NCBI RefSeq assembly: GCF_022829635.1
Contig: NZ_JAKSYO010000194.1
Location: 1 to 56,487, forward strand
Length of the DNA: 56,487 bases
Origin: Methylobacterium sp. E-066
Lineage (GTDB): Bacteria > Pseudomonadota > Alphaproteobacteria > Rhizobiales > Beijerinckiaceae
Direction of reading: 5' to 3'
The notes beneath the pieces are model-generated. The model was not told the origin of the DNA and did no database searches. It saw only the letters and a program-made list of their open reading frames with translations. This document shows, piece after piece, positions 17,009 to 25,206 of this stretch; within the stretch, counting starts at the first letter, position 1, and each line of letters begins with the position of its first letter. A program made the translations under genes and the position numbers.

Positions 17009-19021
17009 ATGGGCAGCCTGAAGAACAAGATCGTCAGTGCCGACGAGGCGCTCGCCATCCTGCAGGACGGCGACATGGTCGCGGTCTCAGGCTTCGTCGG
17101 CATCGGCACGCCGGACGAGCTGATCCTGGCGCTGGCCCGGCGGTTCGAGGCCGGCAACGGGCCGCACGGGCTCGGGCTGATGTTCGCGGCGGCCCCCGGC
17201 GACGGCAAGGAGCGCGGCCTCAACCGGCTGGCGATCCCCGGGCTGGTGCGCCGGGTGGTCGGCGGCCACTGGGCCCTGGTGCCCAAGCTCGCCAAGATGG
17301 CGATCGACGGCCAGATCGAAGCCTACAACCTGCCGCTGGGGGTGGTGTCGCATCTCTACCGGGAGATCGCGGCCCACACGCCGGGCCACATCACCAAGGT
17401 GGGCCTGCGCACCTTCGTCGATCCGCGGCTCGAAGGCGGCAAGCTCAACGCGGTGACCCATGAGGACCTGGTCAGCGTGGTCGAGCTCGGCGGCGAGTCG
17501 TGGCTGCACTACAAGGCGTTCCCGGTGAACATCGCGCTGATCCGCGGCACCACGGCGGATCCGGCCGGCAACATCACCATGGAGCGCGAGGCGCTCACCC
17601 TCGACAACCTTGCCGCCGCCATGGCGGCCAAAAACTCGGGGGGCTTCGTCATCGCCCAGGTCGAGCGCCTGGCCGAGGCCGGCTCGCTCGCCCCCCGCGA
17701 GGTGCAGGTGCCCGGGGTGCTGGTCGATTGCGTGGTGCTGAGCCAGCCGGAGAACCATCGCCAGACCTACGGCACCGCCTACAACCACGCCTTCACGGGC
17801 CGCCAGCGCGTGCCCCTCGACCGGATCCCGCCGATCCCGCTCGACGCTCGCAAGGTCATCGCCCGGCGCTGCGCCTTCGAACTGCCCCCGGGGGGCGTGG
17901 TCAATCTCGGCATCGGCATGCCCGAGGGGGTCGCGGCGGTGGCGGCAGAAGAGCGGGTGCTGAAATACCTGACGCTCACCGCCGAGCCCGGTGTGATCGG
18001 CGGCCTGCCGCAGGGCGGGCTCGATTTCGGCGCCGCGCTGAACCCGGCGGCTGTGCTGCACCAGAACCAGCAATTCGACTTCTACGACGGCGGCGGCCTC
18101 GACCTCGCCTGCCTCGGGCTCGCGCAATGCGATGCCGAGGGCAACGTCAATGTCAGCCGCTTCGGCAAGCGGCTCGCCGGCGCCGGCGGGTTCATCAACA
18201 TCTCGCAGAATGCGAAGAGCCTGGTCTTCGCGGGTACTTTCACGGCCGATGGGCTGGAAGTGGTGGTCGAAGGTGACGGCATCCGGATCGTCACCGAGGG
18301 GCGCTCGAAAAAGTTCATCGCGGCCGTGGAGCAGGTGACCTTCTCTGGCGCCTACGCGGCCGAGCGCGGCCAGCCGGTGCTCTACGTGACCGAGCGCTGC
18401 GTCTTCCGCCGGATCAAGGCCGGCATGGAACTCGCCGAGGTCGCCCCCGGGGTCGACATCGAGCGGGACATCCTCGGGCAGATGGGCTTCACGCCGATCG
18501 TGCAGGACCCGAAGTCCATGGATCCCCGGCTGTTCCGGGACGCCGTGATGGGGCTGGAGCCCTGGCTCCTCGGGCTCTCCCTGTCGGAGCGAATCAGCTA
18601 CGATCGGGAACGCAACATCCTGTTCTCGAACCTCGAAGGTTTTCAGGTCCGGACCATCGACGACGTGGAACTGGTGCGCCGGGAATATGAGCGCGCCTGC
18701 CAGGAAATCGGCCGCAAGGTCCACCTGATCGCCAATTACGACGGGTTCGAGATCGACCCGACGGTGAGCGATGCTTATTTCTCAGCGATCGCCTATTTGG
18801 AGAACCGGTACTACGAGACTGCATCGCGCTACACCACGAGCGCGTTCTTGCGATTGAAACTCGGTGCCTCGTTGGCGAGCCGCGATCTGGCTCCGCATGT
18901 CTTCGAGACAAAAGCCGAGGCGCAGGCGAGGAATACGGCCCCAAGCGTGCCCCTCAAGTCGCGGACGGCCCTGTCTCAGCCGGACAGGCCGCAGCCGCCG
19001 AAGGAACCGTTGAATGCCTGA
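17009..19021 (+). CDS. fused acyl-CoA:carboxylate CoA-transferase (YdiF/propionate CoA-transferase type)
   Basis: 670 residues. Family I CoA-transferase with alpha and beta halves in one chain: VSGFVGIGTPDELI opens the alpha half, GGVVNLGIGMPEGVA the beta half, and catalytic Glu326 lies in LTAEPGVIGG, which forms the glutamyl-CoA thioester in this family. YdiF-type enzymes are about 530 residues; here about 140 extra residues follow (from PWLLGLSLSERISYDRERN), function unknown. It could activate 4-hydroxybutyrate or another short acid for PHA synthesis. Start ATG 17009. The stop overlaps the next gene by 8 nt, so it is co-translated with SSADH. Confidence 0.92.
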   Translation: MGSLKNKIVSADEALAILQDGDMVAVSGFVGIGTPDELILALARRFEAGNGPHGLGLMFAAAPGDGKERGLNRLAIPGLVRRVVGGHWALVPKLAKMAIDGQIEAYNLPLGVVSHLYREIAAHTPGHITKVGLRTFVDPRLEGGKLNAVTHEDLVSVVELGGESWLHYKAFPVNIALIRGTTADPAGNITMEREALTLDNLAAAMAAKNSGGFVIAQVERLAEAGSLAPREVQVPGVLVDCVVLSQPENHRQTYGTAYNHAFTGRQRVPLDRIPPIPLDARKVIARRCAFELPPGGVVNLGIGMPEGVAAVAAEERVLKYLTLTAEPGVIGGLPQGGLDFGAALNPAAVLHQNQQFDFYDGGGLDLACLGLAQCDAEGNVNVSRFGKRLAGAGGFINISQNAKSLVFAGTFTADGLEVVVEGDGIRIVTEGRSKKFIAAVEQVTFSGAYAAERGQPVLYVTERCVFRRIKAGMELAEVAPGVDIERDILGQMGFTPIVQDPKSMDPRLFRDAVMGLEPWLLGLSLSERISYDRERNILFSNLEGFQVRTIDDVELVRREYERACQEIGRKVHLIANYDGFEIDPTVSDAYFSAIAYLENRYYETASRYTTSAFLRLKLGASLASRDLAPHVFETKAEAQARNTAPSVPLKSRTALSQPDRPQPPKEPLNA

Positions 19022-20486
19022 GTCCGACACACTCACCCTGAAGGACCGCAGCCTACTGGTCGAATCCTGCCTGATCGGCGGGGACTGGTCGAAGGCCGGG
19101 TCCGGCACCATCGACGTCACCAACCCGGCTACCGGCGCGGTGATTGCCCGGGTGCCGAATGCCGGCGCCGAGGAGACCCGCCGGGCGATCCAGGCAGCGC
19201 ACGACGCCTATCCGGCCTGGCGCGCCAAGACCGCCAACGAGCGCGCCGTGCTGCTGCGCAAGCTCGCCGCCCTGGTCACCGAGAACCAGGAGGATCTGGC
19301 CCAGATCCTCACCGCCGAGCAGGGCAAGTCGCTGGCCGAATCCCGCGGCGAGGTTGCGATGTCGGCGGCCTACGTGCTGTGGTTCGCCGAGGAGGCGCGG
19401 CGCGTCTACGGCGACGTGATCCCCTCCCCCTGGGGCGACCGCAAGATCCTGGTGACCAAGGAGCCCGTGGGCGTGGTCGCGGCGATCACCCCGTGGAACT
19501 TCCCGTCATCGATGATCGCCCGCAAGATCGCTCCGGCGCTGGCCGCCGGCTGCCCGATCGTCATCAAGCCGGCCTCCCAGACCCCGCTCTCGGGCCTCGC
19601 CTGGGGCGTGCTGTGTGAGAAGGCCGGCTTCCCGGCCGGGACCGTCAGCATCCTCACCGGCTCGGCCCGGGCCATCGGCGGTGAGATGACCGGCAACCCG
19701 CACGTCAAAAAAATCACGTTCACCGGCTCCACCGAGGTCGGCAAGGTGCTGCTCGAGCAGGCCTCGCACACGGTGAAGAAGGTCTCGATGGAATTGGGCG
19801 GCAACGCCCCCTTCATCGTGTTCGACGACGCCGACCTCGACCGGGCGGTGGCCGGCGCGATGCTCGCCAAGTACCGCAATTCCGGCCAGACCTGCATCTG
19901 CACCAACCGCTTCCTGGTGCAGGACGGGATCTACGACGCCTTCGCCGACAAGATGGCCGAGGCTGCCAACCGCCTGAAGGTCGGGAACGGCATCGAGGAG
20001 GGCGTCGCCCAGGGGCCGCTGATCGACATGGCCGCGGTGGAGAAGACCGAGGCCCATATCCGCGACGCCGTCGAGAAGGGCGGCCGGGTGGTCGCGGGCG
20101 GCCATCGCCACGCGCTGGGCGGCCAGTTCTTCGAGCCGACCGTGATCACCGGCGCGACCCCCGACATGGCGGTGGCCCGGGAGGAGACCTTCGGGCCGCT
20201 GGCGCCGCTGTTCCGGTTCCGCGACGAGGCGGAGGCGATCCGCATGGCCAACGACACCGAGTTCGGCCTGGCCTGCTACTTCTACACCCGCGATCTCGGC
20301 CGCACCTTCCGGGTCGCCGAGGCGCTGGAATACGGCATGGTCGGCATCAACGAGGGGATCATCACCACTGAGGTGGCGCCCTTCGGCGGCGTGAAGGAAT
20401 CCGGCCTCGGCCGCGAGGGCTCCTACCAGGGCATCGAGGATTACCTGAACACCAAGTACCTCTGCGTCGGCGGCCTCGGCGCCTGA
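19014..20486 (+). CDS. gabD: succinate-semialdehyde dehydrogenase (GabD type)
   Basis: 490 residues, full length. Oxidises succinate semialdehyde to succinate. ALDH landmarks: ITPWNFP with Asn162, general base Glu260 in SMELGGNAP, and catalytic Cys294 in NSGQTCICTNR. The second cysteine (Cys296) forms the CxC pair seen in GabD and in redox-controlled human SSADH. GabD-like segments include FVFDDADLD-type IVFDDADLDRAV and the C-terminal VAPFGGVKESGLGREGS. The 8-nt overlap with the CoA-transferase gene points to linked metabolism of four-carbon acids. No GABA aminotransferase gene is near, so the semialdehyde probably has another source. NAD versus NADP use cannot be decided here. Confidence 0.95.
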   Translation: MPESDTLTLKDRSLLVESCLIGGDWSKAGSGTIDVTNPATGAVIARVPNAGAEETRRAIQAAHDAYPAWRAKTANERAVLLRKLAALVTENQEDLAQILTAEQGKSLAESRGEVAMSAAYVLWFAEEARRVYGDVIPSPWGDRKILVTKEPVGVVAAITPWNFPSSMIARKIAPALAAGCPIVIKPASQTPLSGLAWGVLCEKAGFPAGTVSILTGSARAIGGEMTGNPHVKKITFTGSTEVGKVLLEQASHTVKKVSMELGGNAPFIVFDDADLDRAVAGAMLAKYRNSGQTCICTNRFLVQDGIYDAFADKMAEAANRLKVGNGIEEGVAQGPLIDMAAVEKTEAHIRDAVEKGGRVVAGGHRHALGGQFFEPTVITGATPDMAVAREETFGPLAPLFRFRDEAEAIRMANDTEFGLACYFYTRDLGRTFRVAEALEYGMVGINEGIITTEVAPFGGVKESGLGREGSYQGIEDYLNTKYLCVGGLGA

Positions 20487-20514
20487 GCGGCGCCGTCCTC
20501 CGCGACGCGCGCGT

Positions 20515-20542
20515 TCGATCCCGGGGCCGGCCCCGGGATCGA
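20515..20542. terminator. perfect 28-bp palindrome between convergent genes
   Basis: The 14-bp half tcgatcccggggcc is followed directly by its complement, with no loop. It begins 28 nt after the SSADH stop and 50 nt before the stop of the convergent acetyltransferase gene, so a shared hairpin terminator is the likely role. There is no T-run. Confidence 0.5.
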
Positions 20543-20592
20543 GCGGCCGGGATCCGGCGCTGCCCCGGATGCAGCCGGCCTGCGCCCCGTTC

Positions 20593-21180
20593 TCAGGGCG
20601 CGGATCCGTAGGATTGCCGCTCGTCGTCGCTGATCGCGCGGATCACCCGGCACGGATTCCCGGCGGCCAGGACCCCGTCCGGCACGTCGCGGGTGACCAC
20701 GCTGCCCGCGCCGATGACGGTGCGGGACCCGATGGTCACGCCGGGCAGGATCAGGGCGCCGCCGCCGACCCAGACATCCGACCCGATCTCGATCGGCTTG
20801 CCGAATTCCTGGACACGGCGCAGGGCCGCGTTGGTGGGGTGCAGGGGCGTCAGGATCTGAACCGCCGGGCCGAACAGGGTGAAGCTGCCGATCCGGACCC
20901 GGCAGACATCCAGGATGACGCAGTTGAAGTTGAAATACACCCGCTCGCCGAGTTCGATGTTCGACCCGTAGTCGCAGAAGAACGGCGGCTGCATCCAGAC
21001 CGTATCGCCGCCGACCCCGAAGATCTGCTGGCACAGGTCCCGGCGCAGGGCCTCGTCGGCATCGCGCGTGGCGTTGAGCTGCTGGCAGAGATCCCGCACC
21101 CGGGCGCGGGCGGCGACCAGTTCGGGATCGAGCGCGTCGTAGAGCTCGCCCGCCAGCATCTTTTCGCGTTCGGTCCGCAT
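20593..21180 (-). CDS. maa: maltose/galactoside O-acetyltransferase family protein
   Basis: 195 residues. Left-handed beta-helix acetyltransferase that uses acetyl-CoA on sugars or related hydroxyls. The N-terminal mac domain (TEREKMLAGELYDALDPEL) is followed by hexapeptide repeats, the catalytic His in LTPLHPTNA, and the GNPCRVIR ending. The start ATG 21180 is fixed by GGGGAGG ending 6 nt upstream; the ATG at 21186 would directly abut that site. Divergent from a TetR gene with a palindrome between them, so it is probably the TetR target. True acceptor unknown. Confidence 0.9.
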   Translation of the reverse strand: MRTEREKMLAGELYDALDPELVAARARVRDLCQQLNATRDADEALRRDLCQQIFGVGGDTVWMQPPFFCDYGSNIELGERVYFNFNCVILDVCRVRIGSFTLFGPAVQILTPLHPTNAALRRVQEFGKPIEIGSDVWVGGGALILPGVTIGSRTVIGAGSVVTRDVPDGVLAAGNPCRVIRAISDDERQSYGSAP

Positions 21181-21243
21181 CGGCATCCTCCCCGGTTCAG
21201 GTTCGCGCCGAAGCCAGGATCGGGAACTTCCGAGCTGTCTCAG

Positions 21244-21267
21244 CGATGCGTACATATGTACGCATCG
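21244..21267. promoter_or_regulatory. 24-bp perfect palindromic operator, TetR type
   Basis: The half site cgatgcgtacat is followed by its exact complement with no spacer. It lies between the divergent acetyltransferase and TetR genes, about 50-75 nt from each start. A symmetric site of this size is typical for a TetR dimer pair, so autoregulation and control of the acetyltransferase are likely. Confidence 0.8.
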
Positions 21268-21316
21268 GGCGCAGATGCCAACCAGCTCTGAACCGGTGTC
21301 CCCCCAGGAGCTCTGT

Positions 21317-21859
21317 GTGCCCTCGTCCCAGCGCCGCTACGACCCGGACCGCCGCGCCCGCATCGTCCAGGCGACCCTCGACGTCATCGCCGAGCACGGC
21401 GTCGCCGGGACGACGCATCGCCGGGTCGCGGCGGCGGCCGACGTGCCGCTCGGCTCGATGACCTACCACTTCACCGGCCTGGTCGAGCTGATCACCGAGG
21501 CCTTCACCCTGCTGGCCGATACGGTCTCGGCGCGCTTCACCGAGCGGCTGGCCGCGGCCTCGAACCGCGACGAAGCCTGTGAGGCCGTGGTCGATCTCAT
21601 CGTCGACGACAGCTGGGCAACCCCGCGCAACATGCTGCTGAGCTACGAGCTCTACGCCTTCGCCGCCCGCAACCCGCCGCTGCGCCTGGTCATGCAGGCC
21701 TGGATGGAGAAAAGCCGCGCGGCCCTGCGGCAGCATTTTTCAGCCGATACGGCGAAGGCCCTCGACGCCCTGATCGAGGGCCTGTCGATCCATCGCTCGG
21801 TCGATGTCGAGCCGATGGATCGCGCTGAGGTCCGCGCCCTGGTCGAGCGCGTGGCCTGA
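21317..21859 (+). CDS. TetR family transcriptional regulator
   Basis: 180 residues. HTH in RRARIVQATLDVIAEHGVAGTTHRRVAAAADVPLGSMTYHF, followed by an all-helical ligand domain. The start GTG 21317 has AGGAG 6 nt upstream; the ATG at 21275 has no such site, so I prefer GTG. The 24-bp palindrome lies 50 nt upstream. Probably represses itself and the divergent acetyltransferase; inducer unknown. Confidence 0.9.
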   Translation: MPSSQRRYDPDRRARIVQATLDVIAEHGVAGTTHRRVAAAADVPLGSMTYHFTGLVELITEAFTLLADTVSARFTERLAAASNRDEACEAVVDLIVDDSWATPRNMLLSYELYAFAARNPPLRLVMQAWMEKSRAALRQHFSADTAKALDALIEGLSIHRSVDVEPMDRAEVRALVERVA

Positions 21860-21876
21860 TACGAAATCCGGGCCCG

Positions 21877-22536
21877 TCAGGCCGGATGGGCGTTGTGGAT
21901 CCGGTCGAAATCGAGCGCCGCCGTGTCGATCACGATCTGCGTCCGGCTGATCACCTCGAGCTTGCGCAGGATCTCCGAGACATGGGCCTTCACGGTGGAA
22001 TCGCCGACCTGAAGCTCATGGGCGATCTGCTTGTTCAGCTTGCCCTGGCGGATCATCATCAGCACCCGCAATTGCTGCGGCGTGAGCCGGGCGAGGCGCT
22101 CGGCGAGCGGCGCCTTCTTGGCGTGGGGCGCCGGTGCGCTGGCCTCGGCGAGGCCGGGGGGCAGGAACAGGGCGCCGCTCATCACCTCGGTGATCGCCCG
22201 GGTCAGCGTGGTCTTGTCCATGGCCTTGGGCACGAAGCCGGCGGCCCCGTGCTGCAGGGCCTCGCGGACGATGCGCGGATCCTCGTGGCCCGACACGATC
22301 AGGATCGGGATGCGCGGGAAGCGGGCCCGGATCGTGATCAGCCCGTCGAAGCCGGTGACGCCCCGCATGGACAGGTCGAGGAGCGTGAGGTCGATGCTCC
22401 GGTTCTCGGCCAGCACGGCGCAGGCCGGCTCGATCCCGTCGGCCTCGTGCAGGACGGCATCCGGATGGGCGAGGCGGATCGTGGCCGCCAGGGCATCACG
22501 GAACAGCGGATGGTCGTCGACGATCAGGAGATGCAC
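21877..22536 (-). CDS. NarL/LuxR-type response regulator
   Basis: 219 residues. Receiver domain with LLIVDDHPLFRDAL, phospho-acceptor Asp in LTLLDLSMRG, and the conserved Lys in GFVPKAM; C-terminal LuxR-type HTH (LTPQQLRVLMMIRQGKLNKQIAHELQVGDSTVKAHVSEILRKL). The start GTG 22536 puts the receiver motif at residue 3; the longer frame to 22668 adds unlikely sequence. No kinase is adjacent. The nearest kinase in the window is the hybrid at 4.6-6.6 kb, which need not be its partner. Convergent with the TetR gene that ends 17 nt away. Confidence 0.92.
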   Translation of the reverse strand: MHLLIVDDHPLFRDALAATIRLAHPDAVLHEADGIEPACAVLAENRSIDLTLLDLSMRGVTGFDGLITIRARFPRIPILIVSGHEDPRIVREALQHGAAGFVPKAMDKTTLTRAITEVMSGALFLPPGLAEASAPAPHAKKAPLAERLARLTPQQLRVLMMIRQGKLNKQIAHELQVGDSTVKAHVSEILRKLEVISRTQIVIDTAALDFDRIHNAHPA

Positions 22537-22689
22537 GGACGGTGCGGTTCCTCGCTCGAGATCCAGATGTGGGGCCCACTGGAATGCCTGAAAACTGATC
22601 GATGCGGCCCCCCAGCGCAAGCGGGTGCTGAGAACGCCACTTGCGTAGGCCCTACCCGGATGGCGCATCTAGCCCCGACGCGGGCCGGC

Positions 22690-23253
22690 TCATTCGGCCG
22701 CCCCTGCAGGTATTGCCCGGGCGATCCAGGCGCGGGTCTGCGCCAGCACCTCGTCCGACAAGTCCGGATCGTCGCTCATCCGGGCAAAGATCATCGCGCC
22801 GACCATGGCGGCCCAGCTTCCGATCGCGGCCTGGCGGGCGGCCTCCGAATCCGCCGCATCGGCGCCGTCGGCGAGCCGGGCGATCTGCCGGCGCAGGCCC
22901 TCGGTCATCGCCGCCCGCGCCTCGGGCGCCTGCCGGATCGTCTCGGAGACGAGGGCCGCCACGGGGCAGCCGCCTCCGGGATTGTCGCGATGGCCGGGGC
23001 TGAGATAGCGCGCCGCGTAGTCGGACAGGGCCGTCAGCTCGGGCTCCGGAGCCACCACCAGTTCGGCCAGTGTCGTGGCGATCAGATCGTCCTTCGACCG
23101 GAAGTGGCCGTAGAAGCCGCCATGGGTGAGGCCCGCCTCCCGCATCACCTCGGCCACCGTCACCGCCTCGAAGCCGCGGGCGCGGAACAGCCGCCCGGCC
23201 GCTTCGAGGATCCGGCGTCGGTTCTCGACCATCTGCTCGCGGCTGACGTTCAT
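22690..23253 (-). CDS. TetR family transcriptional regulator
   Basis: 187 residues from ATG 23253 (MNVSREQMVENRRRIL). HTH in AGRLFRARGFEAVTVAEVMREAGLTHGGFYGHF, and a C-terminal domain with the NPGGGCPVAALV motif found in a subgroup of TetR proteins that often controls oxidoreductase genes. An in-frame ATG at 23313 falls inside the operator and is less likely. Divergent from the SDR gene with an inverted repeat between them. Confidence 0.9.
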   Translation of the reverse strand: MNVSREQMVENRRRILEAAGRLFRARGFEAVTVAEVMREAGLTHGGFYGHFRSKDDLIATTLAELVVAPEPELTALSDYAARYLSPGHRDNPGGGCPVAALVSETIRQAPEARAAMTEGLRRQIARLADGADAADSEAARQAAIGSWAAMVGAMIFARMSDDPDLSDEVLAQTRAWIARAIPAGAAE

Positions 23254-23298
23254 GTGCGCAATCTCACGCCCGCAGGACGAGGCTCGCTTGACCTCAAT

Positions 23299-23339
23299 CA
23301 TGATCATCATCATGTTTGATATACATGATGATGGTCATG
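23299..23339. promoter_or_regulatory. 16-bp inverted-repeat operator between TetR and SDR genes
   Basis: Arms 23299-23314 (catgatcatcatcatg) and 23324-23339 pair with one mismatch across a 9-nt AT-rich spacer. It lies 46 nt before the TetR start and 23 nt before the SDR start, where binding would block both promoters. The region is unusually AT-rich for this genome. Confidence 0.75.
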
Positions 23340-23361
23340 TTTAGAGATAGGGATTTCGCCC

Positions 23362-24150
23362 ATGTCCAGCAAGCCTGCCGTCCTCGTCACCGGTGCCTCC
23401 TCGGGCATCGGCGCGGTCTACGCTGACCGTTTCGCCCGGCGCGGCCACGATCTCATCCTGGTCGCCCGGAACGGCACGCGCCTGGAGGCTTTGGCCGAGC
23501 GCCTGCGCCGGGAGGCCGGCGTCACGGTCGACATCCTCCAGGCCGACCTGACCCGGCCGGCCGACCTCGCCGCCATCGAAACGCGCCTGCGCGAGGATTC
23601 CCGGATCGGCGTTCTGGTGAACAATGCCGGCGCGGCGCTCGCCGGCGGCTTCGTCGGACAGGGGCCGGATCAGATCGCTGACCTGATCGCCCTCAACGTC
23701 ACCGCCCTGACCCGCCTCGCCGCCGCGGTGGCACCCCGTTTCGTCACGGCCGGAAGCGGCACCATCGTCAATATCGGCTCGGTGGTCGGCTTCGTCCCGG
23801 AATTCGGCATGGCGGTCTACGGCGCGACAAAGGCCTTCGTGCAGTATCTCAGCCAGGCGCTCCACACCGAGCTCGGGCCCAAGGGCGTCTACGTGCAGGC
23901 GGTCCTGCCGGCCGCGACCCGGACCGAGATCTGGCAGCACGTCGGCATCGACGTGAACGCCCTGCCGGCGGTCATGGAGACGGACGCCCTGGTCGACGCC
24001 GCCCTGGTTGGCTTCGACCGGCGCGAGAGCGTGACCATCCCGCCCCTGCCCGACGCGTCGCAGTGGGACGCCTTTGACCGGGCGCGGACCGCCATGATCC
24101 CGAACCTCGGCCAGGTCCAGCCCGCGGAGCGGTATCGCACCGCTGCGTGA
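23362..24150 (+). CDS. short-chain dehydrogenase/reductase
   Basis: 262 residues. NAD(P) motif TGASSGIG, NNAG, catalytic Ser in NIGSVVG, and YGATK (Tyr-x3-Lys). The classical SDR fold is complete. The DltE/YqjQ-like group with a VLPAATRTEIW segment is suggested, and the substrate is unknown. Expression is probably controlled by the divergent TetR gene. Ends convergently 21 nt from the LysR gene. Confidence 0.92.
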   Translation: MSSKPAVLVTGASSGIGAVYADRFARRGHDLILVARNGTRLEALAERLRREAGVTVDILQADLTRPADLAAIETRLREDSRIGVLVNNAGAALAGGFVGQGPDQIADLIALNVTALTRLAAAVAPRFVTAGSGTIVNIGSVVGFVPEFGMAVYGATKAFVQYLSQALHTELGPKGVYVQAVLPAATRTEIWQHVGIDVNALPAVMETDALVDAALVGFDRRESVTIPPLPDASQWDAFDRARTAMIPNLGQVQPAERYRTAA

Positions 24151-24158
24151 GACGGCTC

Positions 24159-24190
24159 GGGGGCGGTGCCTCTACACCGCAACCGCCCCC
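24159..24190. terminator. bidirectional hairpin between convergent SDR and LysR genes
   Basis: gggggcggt (24159-24167) pairs with accgccccc (24182-24190), and gcggtg / caccgc can extend pairing inside. It overlaps the last codons and stop of the LysR gene. GC-rich stem without a T-run. Confidence 0.45.
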
Positions 24191-25098
24191 GCCCGCGCTC
24201 GCTCGCCCACCCCCTCGGCCCGCACGAAATCGAGGAACGCCCGGAGCACCGGCCGCATCAGCTGGCGGCACGGGTAGTAGAGGAAGAAGCCCGGAAAGCG
24301 CGGGCACCAATCCTCCAGCACGCGGACTAGCCGGCCTGATGCGAGGTCGTCGGTCACCTGCGCCTCGAACACGTAGGCGAGGCCGGCGCCCATCCGGGCC
24401 GCCTCTGCGATGAGGCGCATGTCGTCGAGGATCAGGCTTCCGGAGACGGAGACGGCCAGAGCCGCGCCGTCCTTCTCGAGGTCCCAGCGGTAGAGGGCGC
24501 CGCCGGCGAATCGGCGGTTGATGCAAATGTGATCGTGAAGATCCTGCGGCGCCATCGGCCGCGGCCGATCCGCAAAATACGACGGCGCCGCGACGATCGC
24601 CGCGCATTGCGCCGGCCCGAGCGGGACCGCGATCATGTCCTGCTCCAGGCTCTCCTCGAACCGCACGCCGGCATCGAAACCTTCCGCCACGATGTCGCGC
24701 AGGTCGTCCTGCGCCCGGATCTCGATGGCGACATCGGGATGGGCGTGCGTGAACGCCACGGCGAGCGGCAGCAGCAGCATTTCGGCGGCCGAGTGCGGCA
24801 CCGAGAAGCGCAGCGTCCCCGAGAGCCGCTGCTGCGAGGCGGTGGCGGCCTCGACCGCCTCGGCGATCGCCGCCAGCGCCGGTTCGAGCCCGTCGAGCAG
24901 GCGCTGTCCGGCCTCGGTCAGGGCGACGCTGCGGGTGGTCCGGGCCAGGATCCGGATGCCCAGGCTCGCTTCGAGGCCGTTGATCGCGTGGCTCACCGCC
25001 GAGACGGACAGCCCGAGATCGCGGGCCGCCCCCCGGAAGCTGCGGCGCCCCGCGACAGCGGCGAAGATCGAGAGGGCGGGGAGATCGGTGCGTTTCAC
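24172..25098 (-). CDS. LysR family transcriptional regulator
   Basis: 308 residues. N-terminal HTH (LPALSIFAAVAGRRSFRGAARDLGLSVSAVSHAINGLE) followed by a full periplasmic-binding-like effector domain. The closing segment ends FPGFFLYYPCRQLMRPVLRAFLDFVR, as in regulators of the group that controls adjacent oxidoreductases. Divergent from the aldo/keto reductase gene by 108 nt, the usual layout for a LysR regulator and its target. Effector unknown. Confidence 0.92.
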   Translation of the reverse strand: MKRTDLPALSIFAAVAGRRSFRGAARDLGLSVSAVSHAINGLEASLGIRILARTTRSVALTEAGQRLLDGLEPALAAIAEAVEAATASQQRLSGTLRFSVPHSAAEMLLLPLAVAFTHAHPDVAIEIRAQDDLRDIVAEGFDAGVRFEESLEQDMIAVPLGPAQCAAIVAAPSYFADRPRPMAPQDLHDHICINRRFAGGALYRWDLEKDGAALAVSVSGSLILDDMRLIAEAARMGAGLAYVFEAQVTDDLASGRLVRVLEDWCPRFPGFFLYYPCRQLMRPVLRAFLDFVRAEGVGERARAGAVAV

Positions 25099-25108
25099 TG
25101 TTGCGCCG

Positions 25109-25148
25109 GATAGGACAGGCTGCGCTGCAAAACACGGATTATCCTATC
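25109..25148. promoter_or_regulatory. possible LysR binding region
   Basis: GATAGGA (25109-25115) and TCCTATC (25142-25148) form a 7-bp inverted repeat in the divergent LysR / aldo-keto reductase gap. It could be an operator, but the arms are short and no classical T-N11-A box was confirmed. Confidence 0.3.
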
Positions 25149-25206
25149 GCGGGCATCTGCGCAGAGTCTGGGCGGCTTCGGCCAGGGGACTCACAGGGAA
25201 AGTCAC

